A stretch of DNA of 64,000 nucleotides from Nonomuraea spiralis (GCF_014648435.1 NZ_BMRC01000009.1:365077-429076), one strand, 5' to 3'; shown: positions 26,147-35,215, counted from the first letter of the stretch. Made by a program: numbers and translations. Notes: generated by a model from the letters alone, not told the origin.

Positions 26147-27985
26147 CTATCGGGACAGCTGCGACAGGTCGCGCGAGGCGCCGGTCGAGGCGGACGTGGT
26201 CATCGCCGCGTACGCCTGCAGCGCCACACTCACCGGACGGTTGCGGTCACGCGGCCGGTAGCCGCCCAGGTCGGCCAGCAGCCGCTCGCGCCGCGCGGCC
26301 AGCTCGGCCTCCGGCACCCGCAGCTCCATCGAGCGGCCGGGGATGTCGATGTCGATGATGTCGCCGTCCTCGACCAGCGCGATCGCGCCGCCCTCGGCCG
26401 CCTCGGGCGAGGCGTGCCCGATCGACAACCCGGACGTGCCGCCGGAGAAGCGGCCGTCGGTGACCAGCGCGCACGCCTTGCCCAGGCCCCTGCCCTTGAG
26501 GAACGAGGTCGGGTAGAGCATCTCCTGCATGCCGGGGCCGCCCTTGGGGCCCTCGTAGCGGATGACCACCACGTCGCCCTCCTTGACCTGCCCGCCGAGG
26601 ATGCCCTCGACGGCCTGCTCCTGCGACTCGAACACCACCGCGGGCCCGCTGAACTTCCAGATCGACTCGTCGACCCCCGCGGTCTTCACCACCGCGCCGT
26701 CGCGCGAGATGTTGCCGTAGAGCACGGCCAGCCCGCCGTCGGCGCTGTAGGCGTGCTCACGGTCGCGGATGCAGCCCTCGGCGCGGTCGAGGTCGAGGGA
26801 GTCCCAGCGGTTGTCCTGCGAGTACGGCTTGACCGTGCGCACGTTGCCCGGGGCCGCGTGCCACAACTCCTGGGCCTCGGGCGACGCGGACGGCGACTTG
26901 ACGTCCCAGGCGGCCAGCGTGTCGGCGATCGTGCCGCCGTTGACGGTGGGCACGTCGCGGTGGAGCAGCCCGGCCCGGTCGAGCTCACCCAGGATGCCCG
27001 GGATGCCGCCGGCGCGGTGGACGTCCTCGACGTGGTACTTGTTCGTGGCCGGGGCGACCTTGCACAGGCACGGCACCCGCAGCGAGATCTCGTTGATCTC
27101 CTTGAGGCCGAAGTCGACCTCGGCCTCGCGGGCCGCGGCCAGGATGTGCAGGATCGTGTTGGTCGAGCCGCCCATCGCCACGTCGAGGGCCATCGCGTTC
27201 TCGAACGCCTCGCGGGTGGCGATCGAGCGCGGCAACACCGACTCGTCGCCGTCCTCGTAGTAGCGGCGGGTGATCTCGACGAGCTGGCGGCCGGCGTCCT
27301 CGAAGAGCTGCTTGCGCCGCTTGTGGGTGGCCAGGATCGTGCCGTTGCCCGGCAGCGACAGGCCCATGGCCTCGGTCAGGCAGTTCATGGAGTTGGCGGT
27401 GAACATGCCCGAGCAGGAGCCGCAGGTCGGGCAGGCGTTCTCCTCCATCTCCAGCAGCTCGGCGTCGGACACCGAGTCGTCGGCCGCGGCGATCATCGGG
27501 TCGACGAGGTCGAGCTTGCGAGTGGGCGTCTTGCCGGCCTCCATCGGGCCGCCGGAGACGAAGACCGTGGGGATGTTCAGCCGGAAGGCCGCCAGCAGCA
27601 TGCCGGGGGTGATCTTGTCGCAGTTGGAGACGCAGATCAGCGCGTCGGCGCAGTGGGCGTTGACCATGTACTCGACCGCGTCGGCGATCAGCTCGCGGGA
27701 CGGCAGCGAGTAGAGCATGCCGCCGTGGCCCATCGCGATGCCGTCGTCGACCGCGATCGTGTTGAACTCGCGCGGGATCGCCCCCGCCTCGCGGATCGCG
27801 GCCGAGACCACGTCGCCGACCTCGCGCAGGTGCACGTGACCCGGGACGAACTGGGTGAAGCTGTTGGCCACCGCGATGATGGGTTTGCCGAAGTCGCTGC
27901 CGGCTACACCGGTCGCCCGGAGCAGGGCCCGGGCACCGACCATGTTCCTGCCGTGGGTGACCGTACGTGACCTGAGGGCCGGCAT
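26147..27985 (-). CDS. ilvD: Dihydroxy-acid dehydratase
   Basis: 612 residues; converts 2,3-dihydroxy acids to 2-oxo acids in valine/isoleucine (and pantothenate) synthesis. Iron-sulfur cysteines are seen in CVSNCDKITPG near residue 122 and in CPTCGSCSGMFTANSMNCL near 192. GGSTNTILHILA and GRFSGGTSGLSIGH are IlvD/Edd signatures. ATG 27985 has GGGAGAAG upstream. It is located 85 nt after a thioesterase gene on the same strand, away from other branched-chain genes. Confidence 0.97.
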   Translation of the reverse strand: MPALRSRTVTHGRNMVGARALLRATGVAGSDFGKPIIAVANSFTQFVPGHVHLREVGDVVSAAIREAGAIPREFNTIAVDDGIAMGHGGMLYSLPSRELIADAVEYMVNAHCADALICVSNCDKITPGMLLAAFRLNIPTVFVSGGPMEAGKTPTRKLDLVDPMIAAADDSVSDAELLEMEENACPTCGSCSGMFTANSMNCLTEAMGLSLPGNGTILATHKRRKQLFEDAGRQLVEITRRYYEDGDESVLPRSIATREAFENAMALDVAMGGSTNTILHILAAAREAEVDFGLKEINEISLRVPCLCKVAPATNKYHVEDVHRAGGIPGILGELDRAGLLHRDVPTVNGGTIADTLAAWDVKSPSASPEAQELWHAAPGNVRTVKPYSQDNRWDSLDLDRAEGCIRDREHAYSADGGLAVLYGNISRDGAVVKTAGVDESIWKFSGPAVVFESQEQAVEGILGGQVKEGDVVVIRYEGPKGGPGMQEMLYPTSFLKGRGLGKACALVTDGRFSGGTSGLSIGHASPEAAEGGAIALVEDGDIIDIDIPGRSMELRVPEAELAARRERLLADLGGYRPRDRNRPVSVALQAYAAMTTSASTGASRDLSQLSR

Positions 27986-28070
27986 TGTGCTTCTCCCATC
28001 ATGAGGTGAGTCTTCACATGTTACGGCCACCCGCCCGGCGGCTGAGACACGTGTCCACTCACCGGACACC

Positions 28071-28880
28071 TCAGTCCGGAACCCGTACGGCCGCGAGCTG
28101 GGTCGCCTGGGCCACCAGCCGCCCCTTGGAGTCCCATACGTGGGCCACCTCGTCCATACGGTCGCCTCCGACGTCCGTGGCCGTGAGGCGGACCCTGATC
28201 GGGCCGGGCGCGGGCAGCCGCCGGACGTAGGCGGAGAGCTGGAGCGTCGGCACCCAGCCCGGCAGCCCCAGGTCGAACGCGACCGGCGGCACGGGGTCGA
28301 GCGCGACGAGCAGGCTCAGCGGGTCCCAGTCGGAGCCGTCGGCGAGGCGCTGCCAGCTCGCGATCTCGCCCCGCCGGCTCGGCGCCCCGAACGCGAAGGC
28401 CAGGTGGGCGGGATCGATGCGTTCCTCGACGACGCCCATCAGCGGCACGGGGAAATCGGCGCCGGGCGGGTCGGTGGGCGCGAGGAAACAGTCCTCCTCG
28501 GGCGGGAGCTCGACCGTCGGCAGCGAGGACCACCACGGGTCGGCGTCGTCCAGGACGCCGAGCGTGACGTGCGCCTCCAGGAGGGTCCGGCCCTCCTGGG
28601 CCAGCGTGGCCCTGACCTGGGCCACGCTCTTGCCGATCCGCAGCGGCTCCACGCGCACGTCGGCCGGCCCCGGCTCGGGCGGCTCGACGAAGGCGCCGCT
28701 CACGGCCGTCACGTGCGGGTGCCGCTCGCCCGCGCTGCTCTCGCAGGCGGCTCGGGCCAGCACCGCCAGCAGGTAGCCGCCGTGCAGCTTGGTCCCCACG
28801 CTCCACTGGGCGTCCAGCGTGGCGCCGAAGTCGCCCCCGCCGTGGGCGATCAACGCGGTCGCGTCCCGGAAAGTCCCCAT
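28071..28880 (-). CDS. Acyl-CoA thioesterase (TesB-like, double hot-dog)
   Basis: 269 residues. It has the thioesterase-like family outline: a first hot-dog half with WSVGTKLHGGYLLAVLARA near residue 26, and a second half containing SDWDPLSLLVALDPVPPVAFDLG with the conserved catalytic Asp/Gln/Ser-Thr region. It hydrolyses acyl-CoA thioesters. The start is either ATG 28880 or TTG 28889; the latter lies nearer a GGAAGG. It is divergent from a TetR gene across an operator with 11-bp arms and is probably its target. Confidence 0.82.
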   Translation of the reverse strand: MGTFRDATALIAHGGGDFGATLDAQWSVGTKLHGGYLLAVLARAACESSAGERHPHVTAVSGAFVEPPEPGPADVRVEPLRIGKSVAQVRATLAQEGRTLLEAHVTLGVLDDADPWWSSLPTVELPPEEDCFLAPTDPPGADFPVPLMGVVEERIDPAHLAFAFGAPSRRGEIASWQRLADGSDWDPLSLLVALDPVPPVAFDLGLPGWVPTLQLSAYVRRLPAPGPIRVRLTATDVGGDRMDEVAHVWDSKGRLVAQATQLAAVRVPD

Positions 28881-28905
28881 TTTTCGCAATATCCTTCCGT
28901 AGAAG

Positions 28906-28944
28906 GTCAGGTTGACATCGTCAACCTGACGGCGTCAACCTGAG
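28906..28944. promoter_or_regulatory. TetR operator with 11-bp arms plus extra half-site
   Basis: GTCAGGTTGAC (28906-28916) and its exact reverse complement (28920-28930) are separated by ATC; a third half-site GTCAACCTGAG follows at 28934-28944. This fills nearly the entire gap between the thioesterase and tetR. Confidence 0.8.
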
Positions 28945-28948
28945 AACC

Positions 28949-29689
28949 ATGACCAGTACGAGACGGGTGCGCGCCCGGCGCGGAGAGGGCGGCCTGCTGC
29001 GGGAGGAGATCCTGCGCGCGGCCGAGGACCTGCTGACCGAGTCAGGCAGCGAGGACGCGCTGACGTTGCGGGCGGTCGCCCAGCGCGCCGGGGTGTCCAC
29101 GCCGTCGGTCTACCTGCACTTCGCCGACCGGGAGGCGCTGCTGGAAGCGGTCTGCCTGCGCGTGTGGGACGAGTTCGGCCGCATGTTCCGCGAGAACCTG
29201 ACCGGCGACCCGTTCCTCGCGCTGGGCCGGTGCGCGCGGGCCTACGCGCGTTTCGCCCTGGCGCATCCCGTGCAGTACCGGGTGCTGATGATGCGGCCCG
29301 CGACCGGGCAGGGCGTGCCGCCGGCCGCCGCCGAGTGCATCCGCCACATGGTGGACGCCGTCGCCGCCTGCGTGGCGGTGCGCGTGCTCGAAGGCGATCC
29401 CGAGGAGCTGGCGCTCGGCCTGTGGTCGGCCGTGCACGGTTGTGTGTCGCTGCTCATCGCCCAGCCGTCGTTCCCGTGGCCCGAGGACCGGGAGGCGCTG
29501 ATCGACCGCGTCGTACGCATCGCCGGGGTCGGCACGGCGTTGCTGACCCGCCTGCCGGACACGTTGCCCCCAAGCGGCGTGCTGGCCGACGAACTGGACG
29601 GCTTCGGCGCCCGGCTGGCGGGCGGTTCGGTGGCGGGCATGGAAGAACCCCGCGGGGCGGAACCCCGCGGGGATCGTCGGCCGTCCTAG
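28949..29689 (+). CDS. TetR family regulator with WHG-type C-terminal domain
   Basis: 246 residues. HTH at about residues 18-62 (AEDLLTESGSEDALTLRAVAQRAGVSTPSVYLHFADREALL in parts). The effector domain contains LWSAVHGCVSLLIA, the WHG motif of this TetR subgroup. The divergent acyl-CoA thioesterase and the long operator between them suggest that an acyl-CoA or fatty acid is the ligand (inference). The C-terminal tail is encoded by a duplicated CCCCGCGGGG element, and the gene overlaps the convergent NERD gene by 4 nt. Confidence 0.9.
   Translation: MTSTRRVRARRGEGGLLREEILRAAEDLLTESGSEDALTLRAVAQRAGVSTPSVYLHFADREALLEAVCLRVWDEFGRMFRENLTGDPFLALGRCARAYARFALAHPVQYRVLMMRPATGQGVPPAAAECIRHMVDAVAACVAVRVLEGDPEELALGLWSAVHGCVSLLIAQPSFPWPEDREALIDRVVRIAGVGTALLTRLPDTLPPSGVLADELDGFGARLAGGSVAGMEEPRGAEPRGDRRPS
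29648..29672. repeat. Tandem copies of the palindrome CCCCGCGGGG
   Basis: Copies at 29648-29657 and 29663-29672, each preceded by AA and spaced by CGG, lie in the last codons of tetR. They can form hairpins in both transcripts and probably act as the bidirectional 3' end between tetR and the convergent NERD gene. No T-run follows. Confidence 0.5.
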
Positions 29690-30522
29690 CCCTCGCCGTA
29701 CCTGGCGGGCAGGACCTGGGCGGCGATGTCGTAGAGCCGGTCGATCTCGGCCGGGGTCAGCGCCCGTTCCCGCTTGGTGATCCACTTGCGGGCCCGGTCG
29801 CCCTGGTAGACGTCCACGTCGCGGATGGTCATGATCTTCCACGGGACGGGCGGCCCATAGATGGCCAGCGACGGCACGACCACGACCTCGCGGCCGTAGG
29901 CCTTGCTGATCAGCTCACTGGCCTGGGACGCCTCCCACTTGGCCTCGGTCAGCCTCGGCTTCATGTCGAAGGGGCCGTGGAAGAGCTTCTTGCCCATCTG
30001 CACGCGGACTGGCAGCCGTTTGTCCCACTTCTCGGAGTCGACCGCGTACACGCCGGTCGGGCCCACCACGAGGTGGTCGATCTGGGCCTCGCTGCCCGGG
30101 ATCGCCCTGGCGTGCAGGGTGCGGTAGCCGCTGCGCTCCAGCCTGCGAAGCTGCCCCTCGGTACGCCGTTCGGCCACCGACGCGCGTCGCCACGCGGGCA
30201 CGGTGGAATGGGAACGCGCGCGGTAGACCGCTTCGAGGATGGCCGCGATGACGCCCGCGGTGACTCCCGTGCGCCAGTCGCGCAGCAGGAAACCCACCAC
30301 CACGGCCACGCCGATCGCCACGAGGGCACGGTTGCGCAGGCGGCGGAACCGCGGCTGCTCAAGCAGACTGCGCAGGGACGCGCGCTCCACGGGCGCGTAC
30401 GTGGAAGTGGGCGCCGATGGGGTCGGGGCGGCGGTCTGCTCGCTCTCCGGCCGGTCGCTCACCCAGATGGGTGACGCGTTGTGACCGTCTTCTCGCTGGT
30501 TGTCGGAGTCCACGTAACTCAC
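29686..30522 (-). CDS. Membrane-anchored NERD-domain protein
   Basis: 278 residues from GTG 30522. The N-terminal 50 residues are polar and Pro/Ser/Thr rich, followed by a hydrophobic hairpin (about residues 67-95, ALVAIGVAVVVGFLL and GVTAGVIAAILEAVY). The C-terminal part is a NERD (nuclease-related) domain: EGQLRRLERSGYRTLHARAIPGSEAQIDHLVVGPTGVYAVDSEKW in parts, with the E...GSEAQIDH...DSEKW acidic pattern of the PD-(D/E)XK-like fold. Function is unknown; cytoplasmic DNA/RNA processing at the membrane is possible. Confidence 0.83.
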   Translation of the reverse strand: MSYVDSDNQREDGHNASPIWVSDRPESEQTAAPTPSAPTSTYAPVERASLRSLLEQPRFRRLRNRALVAIGVAVVVGFLLRDWRTGVTAGVIAAILEAVYRARSHSTVPAWRRASVAERRTEGQLRRLERSGYRTLHARAIPGSEAQIDHLVVGPTGVYAVDSEKWDKRLPVRVQMGKKLFHGPFDMKPRLTEAKWEASQASELISKAYGREVVVVPSLAIYGPPVPWKIMTIRDVDVYQGDRARKWITKRERALTPAEIDRLYDIAAQVLPARYGEG

Positions 30523-30634
30523 CGTAGCTCGGAGATCGGAATGATTCCTAGTGTTGACCTGTCCATAGTTTTATGGCCCAGCTCATCGTGTTCCACTCAT
30601 GTTTTCGGGGTATGTCTTACGTTCTTCTCTAGAG

Positions 30635-32059
30635 ATGCCTAGTGTGCCGATCGTGCCAGAACTTCATGAGCTTTCCGCGCTTGAGCAGGCTCGGGCAGTC
30701 CGCGACCGTGAGATCTCACCGGTCGAGCTCACCCGCCACTACCTCGACCGCATCGAGCGGATCGACCCGCAGGTCGGCGCGTACGTCACCGTGACCGCGG
30801 AAGCGGCGCTCGACCAGGCGCGCCGCCTGGAGAAGGACCTGCCCGACGGCCCGCTGGCCGGGGTACCGATCCCGGTGAAGGACCTCAATCTGGTCAAGGA
30901 CGTGCCGATCATGTTCGGCTCGGCGGTCTACCGGGGGTTCGTCGCGCCGGTGGACGACACGGCCGTGACGCGGCTGCGCGAGGCCGGCACGGTCATGCTG
31001 GGCAAGACCGCCACCCCCGAGTTCGGATTGCCCTGCTACACCGAGACCGACGTCTCGCCGCCCGCCCGTTCGCCCTGGGACCTTGACACGTCGGCGGGCG
31101 GGTCCAGCGGGGGAGCGGCCGCCGCCGTCGCCGCCGGGCTGGCGCCCGCCGCCCACGGCAGCGACGGCGCGGGCTCGATCCGCATCCCCGCCTCGGCCTG
31201 CGGTCTGTACGGCATCAAGCCCACCCGCGGCCGCATCAGCTTCGCCCCGATCATCCCCGACCTGGCGGGCATGTCCACGAACGGCCCGATCGCCCGTACC
31301 GTGGCCGACGCGGCGGCCCTGCTCGACGTGATGGCGCACAACGAGCCGGGCGACCTCTACCTCGCGCCCCGCCACGAGGGCACGTTCCTGGCCTGCGCCG
31401 GCCGCGACCCCGGACGGCTGCGCATCGCCCGGTACGCCGATCCCGTCGTACCGGGGGCCGAGGTCCATCCCGAGGTGAGGGCCGCGTACGAGGAGGCCGC
31501 GAAGACCCTGGCCGCCCTCGGCCACGACGTCGTCGAGATCCCGAGGCCGTTCGGGCCCGAGCTCGTACCGCAGTTCGTCACCCTCTGGTACACCTTCGCC
31601 TGCATGCACCCGGTCGCCGACGAGCAGCGGCACCTGCTCAGGCCGCTCACCCGATGGCTGCGCGAGCGCGGCCACGCCACCCCGGCTCCTGCCTTCCTCC
31701 AGGCCCAGGCCGCCCTCCAGCTCGCCACCCGGGGCGCGCTCACGATCACCGACGCCTACGACGCGGTGCTCACGCCGACCCTCACCGAGCCGCCCAGGCC
31801 CGTCGGCTGGTTCGAGGACGTGGACGACGTCGAGGAGACGTTCGAACGCATGAAGCGCTTCGCCGCCTTCCCCGCGATCTACAACGTCAGCGGCCAGCCC
31901 GCGGTGAACCTGCCGCTGCACTGGACCGCCGAGGGCCTGCCGATCGGCGTCATGCTGGCCGGGCGGATCGGCGGCGAGGGCACTCTGATCTCGCTGTCGG
32001 CCCAGGTGGAGGCGGCCAGGGGCGGCTTCTGGGGCGAGCGGCGGCCGGTCGTCTGGTAG
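30635..32059 (+). CDS. Amidase (amidase signature family)
   Basis: 474 residues. Ser-cisSer-Lys triad: K82 in PVKDLN, the GGSSGG loop at 155-160 and nucleophile S181 in GSDGAGSIRIP. It hydrolyses a carboxamide; substrate unknown, and no GatB/GatC is nearby, so it is not GatA of the tRNA amidotransferase. ATG 30635 is preferred to 30599 because the extra twelve codons include TTA and CTA, very rare here, and lie in an A+T-rich promoter-like stretch. Confidence 0.88.
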   Translation: MPSVPIVPELHELSALEQARAVRDREISPVELTRHYLDRIERIDPQVGAYVTVTAEAALDQARRLEKDLPDGPLAGVPIPVKDLNLVKDVPIMFGSAVYRGFVAPVDDTAVTRLREAGTVMLGKTATPEFGLPCYTETDVSPPARSPWDLDTSAGGSSGGAAAAVAAGLAPAAHGSDGAGSIRIPASACGLYGIKPTRGRISFAPIIPDLAGMSTNGPIARTVADAAALLDVMAHNEPGDLYLAPRHEGTFLACAGRDPGRLRIARYADPVVPGAEVHPEVRAAYEEAAKTLAALGHDVVEIPRPFGPELVPQFVTLWYTFACMHPVADEQRHLLRPLTRWLRERGHATPAPAFLQAQAALQLATRGALTITDAYDAVLTPTLTEPPRPVGWFEDVDDVEETFERMKRFAAFPAIYNVSGQPAVNLPLHWTAEGLPIGVMLAGRIGGEGTLISLSAQVEAARGGFWGERRPVVW

Positions 32060-32113
32060 GCGGACGCCGCCACAGGGCTGGCCGGACCCGTGCGCGAGGT
32101 TTACGTTCGTCAT

Positions 32114-32410
32114 GTGGACAGCGCGGCGGAAAGTCTGCTCTTTCTCATCGGAGTGTCTTTGGGGCTGTTCGTACTGATCAGCCTGCTGGTCATGGTGCCG
32201 GGGCGCGGCAGGGCCGTACGGGCGGAGCCGGGCCCGGTGTGGCTGGGCGGCCCGTCCGGGAGCGAGCACGGCGTGAGCACGTCGGGGCTGGTGCTGACCG
32301 GCGGCGCCGCGCCCTGGGCGACGGTGCCCGAGCGCGACTGGGTGGCCGAGGCCGAGGCCGGGACCGCGGAGCCGGACCGGCACCTCGGCGGCGCTTCGGC
32401 GGGCTGGTGA
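32114..32410 (+). CDS. Small membrane protein, CtaJ-like cytochrome oxidase subunit
   Basis: 98 residues with one N-terminal membrane helix (SLLFLIGVSLGLFVLISLLVMVPG) and a cytoplasmic tail ending GGASAGW, resembling the GGASGEW-type C-terminus of the actinobacterial aa3 oxidase subunit CtaJ. Homologues sit next to a DUF5130 gene, as here. GTG 32114 is 6 nt after TACGTT, so a leaderless start is chosen over GTG 32090. The assignment rests on tail and context only; no other oxidase gene is in the window. Confidence 0.55.
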   Translation: MDSAAESLLFLIGVSLGLFVLISLLVMVPGRGRAVRAEPGPVWLGGPSGSEHGVSTSGLVLTGGAAPWATVPERDWVAEAEAGTAEPDRHLGGASAGW

Positions 32411-32417
32411 CGCGGCC

Positions 32418-32789
32418 ATGGGGACACTGCGGACACTGACGACGGCCCAGGCCGACGACCTCAGGAAGGCCCTCCAGGGCGCCGAGCGGCGCAGCGGGCT
32501 GCGCTTCGGGGTGTTCCTCGGCGAGCCGGCCGGCTCCCGTCGGCACTTCGCCGAACGCCTGCACGCCGCGCTCGGCGAGGAGAGCGCCGACGCCGTGGTG
32601 GTGTTCGTCGACCCCGGCGGGCGCGCCCTGGAGATCGTGACGGGCCGGAACGCCAGGCGCCGGCTGAGCGACGGCGCCTGCCGGCTCACCGCCCTGTCGA
32701 TGGCCACCGCCTTCAGCGCCGGCGACCTGGTCGGCGGCCTCCTGTACGGCATAGCCGCCCTCGGCGAACAGGCCACCACAAGACGCTGA
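32418..32789 (+). CDS. DUF5130 family protein
   Basis: 123 residues, TPM-like small alpha/beta protein (LRFGVFLGEPAGSRRHFAERLHAAL, AVVVFVDPGGRALEIVTGRNARRRL). It starts 7 nt after the CtaJ-like gene and is surely co-transcribed. No catalytic motif is evident. The neighbour suggests a link to respiratory-complex assembly, but that is inference. Confidence 0.75.
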   Translation: MGTLRTLTTAQADDLRKALQGAERRSGLRFGVFLGEPAGSRRHFAERLHAALGEESADAVVVFVDPGGRALEIVTGRNARRRLSDGACRLTALSMATAFSAGDLVGGLLYGIAALGEQATTRR

Positions 32790-32819
32790 CCCGCCCTCGA
32801 ACGCGCCGGGCCCCGTCGG

Positions 32820-33770
32820 TCAGGTGCGGCGCAGCAGGGTGACCACGTGGTCGCTGACCCCGGCGATCAGGGTGGACGGCTCGATCGGCGCCCCGGCCAC
32901 GGCCGAGAACAGCGCGGGCAACCCGGGCAACGGGAAGTCGTCGTCCTTCACCGCCGCGGCGCCCACCGCGTTCTTGTCCAGCGCCGTACGGCTGCGCTCC
33001 CAGGCGTCGAGCACCTCCTCGGGCGAGGGCACCCCGAACCCGTGCCCGACGGGCGCCGCGTGCCGCAGCCGGACGAGCGGCGTCTCGGCGAACGTCAGCG
33101 CCGTGCGGGCGCGTACCTGGAGGTCGGCTCGGGGCTCCGGGTCGATCCAGTCCATGGCCGTGCACGGGTTGCGGCAGGTGGCGACGCAGACCCCGAGCGC
33201 GCCGGCGACCTGGCTGTGCTGCCGGTCGAAGTAGGCCCGCCACCCCTCGGCGGGCTCGACCGACACCCGCAGCGTGCGGTTGGTGGCCGACTGCTCGGAC
33301 TTGGTGTGGTCGCACTCGCGGTCGCCGATCACGCCGAACCTGCTGCCCGGCGCGCTCAGCCCGGCGGGCCAGCTGGTCGGGTCGCCGGCGTGGCCGAGTT
33401 GCGGCTCGAAGGCCAGCAGCGGCAGGTATTCGCTGGCGATGTGCACGGCGGCGATCATCGGGCTCAGCTCGCGCCGGTGCCAGCGGGCCGCGATCACCTC
33501 AAGCAGCAGGGCGTAGGCGGGCTTGAGCGACTCCAGGGCCCCGCGCGGCTGCTCGCGCGGCGTCTGCGGCATGTGGCAGGCGCGGGCGAGCCGGCGCAGG
33601 TCGGCGGGCACGGACCTGGCCTCGGCCGCGAAGTCCTCGGCGTCGAGCGAGAGCAGCCGCTGCCCGAACTCGCACACGTCGGAGATCTCGGCCGTGGGCG
33701 CGAGCGCACCGAGGTCGGCGAAGGCGTACCGGCGGGCGAGGGCGATCAGCAGGTCACGAGTCGAATCCAC
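32820..33770 (-). CDS. Conserved-looking protein of unknown function, kinase-linked
   Basis: 316 residues, not recognised. It is mostly helical in its first half (LLIALARRYAFADLGALAPTAEISDVCEF, LLLEVIAARWHRREL) with four clustered cysteines further on (GVCVATCRNPCTAMDW with ECDHTK before it) that could bind a metal or form disulfides. No signal peptide or membrane helix was seen. It begins 29 nt after the stop of the receptor kinase on the same strand, so the two are probably one transcript and it may be a substrate or effector. Confidence 0.7.
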   Translation of the reverse strand: MDSTRDLLIALARRYAFADLGALAPTAEISDVCEFGQRLLSLDAEDFAAEARSVPADLRRLARACHMPQTPREQPRGALESLKPAYALLLEVIAARWHRRELSPMIAAVHIASEYLPLLAFEPQLGHAGDPTSWPAGLSAPGSRFGVIGDRECDHTKSEQSATNRTLRVSVEPAEGWRAYFDRQHSQVAGALGVCVATCRNPCTAMDWIDPEPRADLQVRARTALTFAETPLVRLRHAAPVGHGFGVPSPEEVLDAWERSRTALDKNAVGAAAVKDDDFPLPGLPALFSAVAGAPIEPSTLIAGVSDHVVTLLRRT

Positions 33771-33799
33771 GCGATGACTTTCTCACGATCTTGGAGCGG

Positions 33800-35215
33800 T
33801 CACGGACACGGGGCGCGCACGCACTGGATGTCCTCGGGCGGACTGGTGACCGTGGGCTCGGCCGTGGGCTCCTCGGGGCCGGGCTGGCTGGGCTCCTGCG
33901 ACGGCTCCGGCTCGGCGGTGGTCGCGGTCGGCGTGGGCTTCGGCGACGTGGTGGGGGTGGCGCTCGGGGTGGTGGGCGCCACGGTCGGGCCGGGCGTCGC
34001 GCTGGTGGTGCCGCTCGGCCTGGTGCTCGGCGCGGCCTTGGTCGGCGGCGCGGGCTGCCTGGTGGTGTGCGTGGTGCCGCTCGGGCTGCGCGCCGGCGTG
34101 GTCTCGCCCGCGGGCGTCAGCACCTCGCCGCCCGTGCTCGCGGGCTCGGCCGGACGCAGCCACACCGACCCCGCCACGGCGGCCGAGACCACGACGGCCC
34201 CGGCCATGGTGAACAGGGCCGTCAGCGTGCGCCGCCTGCGGGATCCGCCGGTCGGGGCCGAGGGCATGGTGAGCGGCGAGCCGGTGTCGCCCGCGGGCAT
34301 GACGCCCGTCGCCAGGGGACCCGTCATCATGGGCGCGGGCACAGGAGGCGCCGCCATCGAGGACGTGGTCACCGGCGACGCCGGGAGGGCCGCGCCGCTG
34401 ATCGAGGCGCGGGCCGCCCGCGCCATGTCGGAGGCCGACGGCCAGCGCTGCGCCGGGTCCTTCTGCAGGGCCCGGACCACCACCTGGCGAACGGCCTGGG
34501 GCAGCTCGCCGGGCGGCTCCGGCACGGGCGCGTTGAGATGCTTGAAGATGATCTGTACGGGGGTGTCCCCCTGGTACGGCAACCGCCCGGTCAGGCACTC
34601 GTAGGCCACCACGCCCAGCGCGTAGACGTCGACCGCGGGCGTGACCTCGCTGCCCGCGGCCATCTCCGGCGCGCAGTAGGCGGCCGAGCCGAGCATGGTG
34701 CCCGTGGCCGTCAGGTGACCGGCCGAGCCCGAGTGGGCGACGCCGAAGTCGGTCAGCGCGACCTGCCCGTCGGGCCTGACCATGAGGTTGGCCGGCTTGA
34801 CGTCACGGTGGACGATGCCCTGGGCGTGGGCCGCGGCCAGCGCGTCGGCCACCTCGGCGACCAGCCGCATGGTCTCCTGAGCGTCGAGCGGGCCGCGGCG
34901 CAGGACGCGGTCGAGCGACTCGCCCCGCACGTATTCCATGACCAGGTAGCTGACCCGGCGGCCGTCGGCCTCGTGGACGCCGTAGTCGTAGACGCCGACC
35001 ACGCCGCGGTGCCGGAGGGTGGCCATCGCCCTGGCCTCGTTCTGGAAGCGCTGGGTGAAGGTGGGGTTCTCCGACAGGGCGGGCATCATCACCTTGACCG
35101 CGACGGCCCGGCCGAGCACCAGATCGTCGGCACGCCAGACCTCGCCCATGCCGCCGCCGCCGAGGCGGTCGGCCAGCACGTAGCGGTCGTTGAGCGTGGT
35201 ACCGGCGCCTAGCAC
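33800..35215 (-). CDS. Receptor-type Ser/Thr protein kinase (PknB-like)
   Basis: 471 residues. Kinase domain 10-265: glycine loop GGGGMGEVW, K41 in VAVKVM, HRDVKPAN with D138, DFG at 156-158, and APE in YCAPEM. A cytoplasmic linker, one membrane helix at about 333-352 (TLTALFTMAGAVVVSAAVAGSV) and an extracellular Pro/Thr/Ser-rich tail of about 115 residues follow. There are no PASTA or other folded sensor domains; the tail ends CVRAPCP with two cysteines. It phosphorylates proteins in response to an unknown cell-surface cue. The unknown 316-residue protein is next downstream. Confidence 0.93.
   Translation of the reverse strand: MLGAGTTLNDRYVLADRLGGGGMGEVWRADDLVLGRAVAVKVMMPALSENPTFTQRFQNEARAMATLRHRGVVGVYDYGVHEADGRRVSYLVMEYVRGESLDRVLRRGPLDAQETMRLVAEVADALAAAHAQGIVHRDVKPANLMVRPDGQVALTDFGVAHSGSAGHLTATGTMLGSAAYCAPEMAAGSEVTPAVDVYALGVVAYECLTGRLPYQGDTPVQIIFKHLNAPVPEPPGELPQAVRQVVVRALQKDPAQRWPSASDMARAARASISGAALPASPVTTSSMAAPPVPAPMMTGPLATGVMPAGDTGSPLTMPSAPTGGSRRRRTLTALFTMAGAVVVSAAVAGSVWLRPAEPASTGGEVLTPAGETTPARSPSGTTHTTRQPAPPTKAAPSTRPSGTTSATPGPTVAPTTPSATPTTSPKPTPTATTAEPEPSQEPSQPGPEEPTAEPTVTSPPEDIQCVRAPCP

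Noticed and set aside
30735..32059. Amidase as GatA of a Glu-tRNA(Gln) amidotransferase
   Set aside because: No gatB or gatC in the window, and the sequence around GSDGAGSIRIP is of the generic amidase type.
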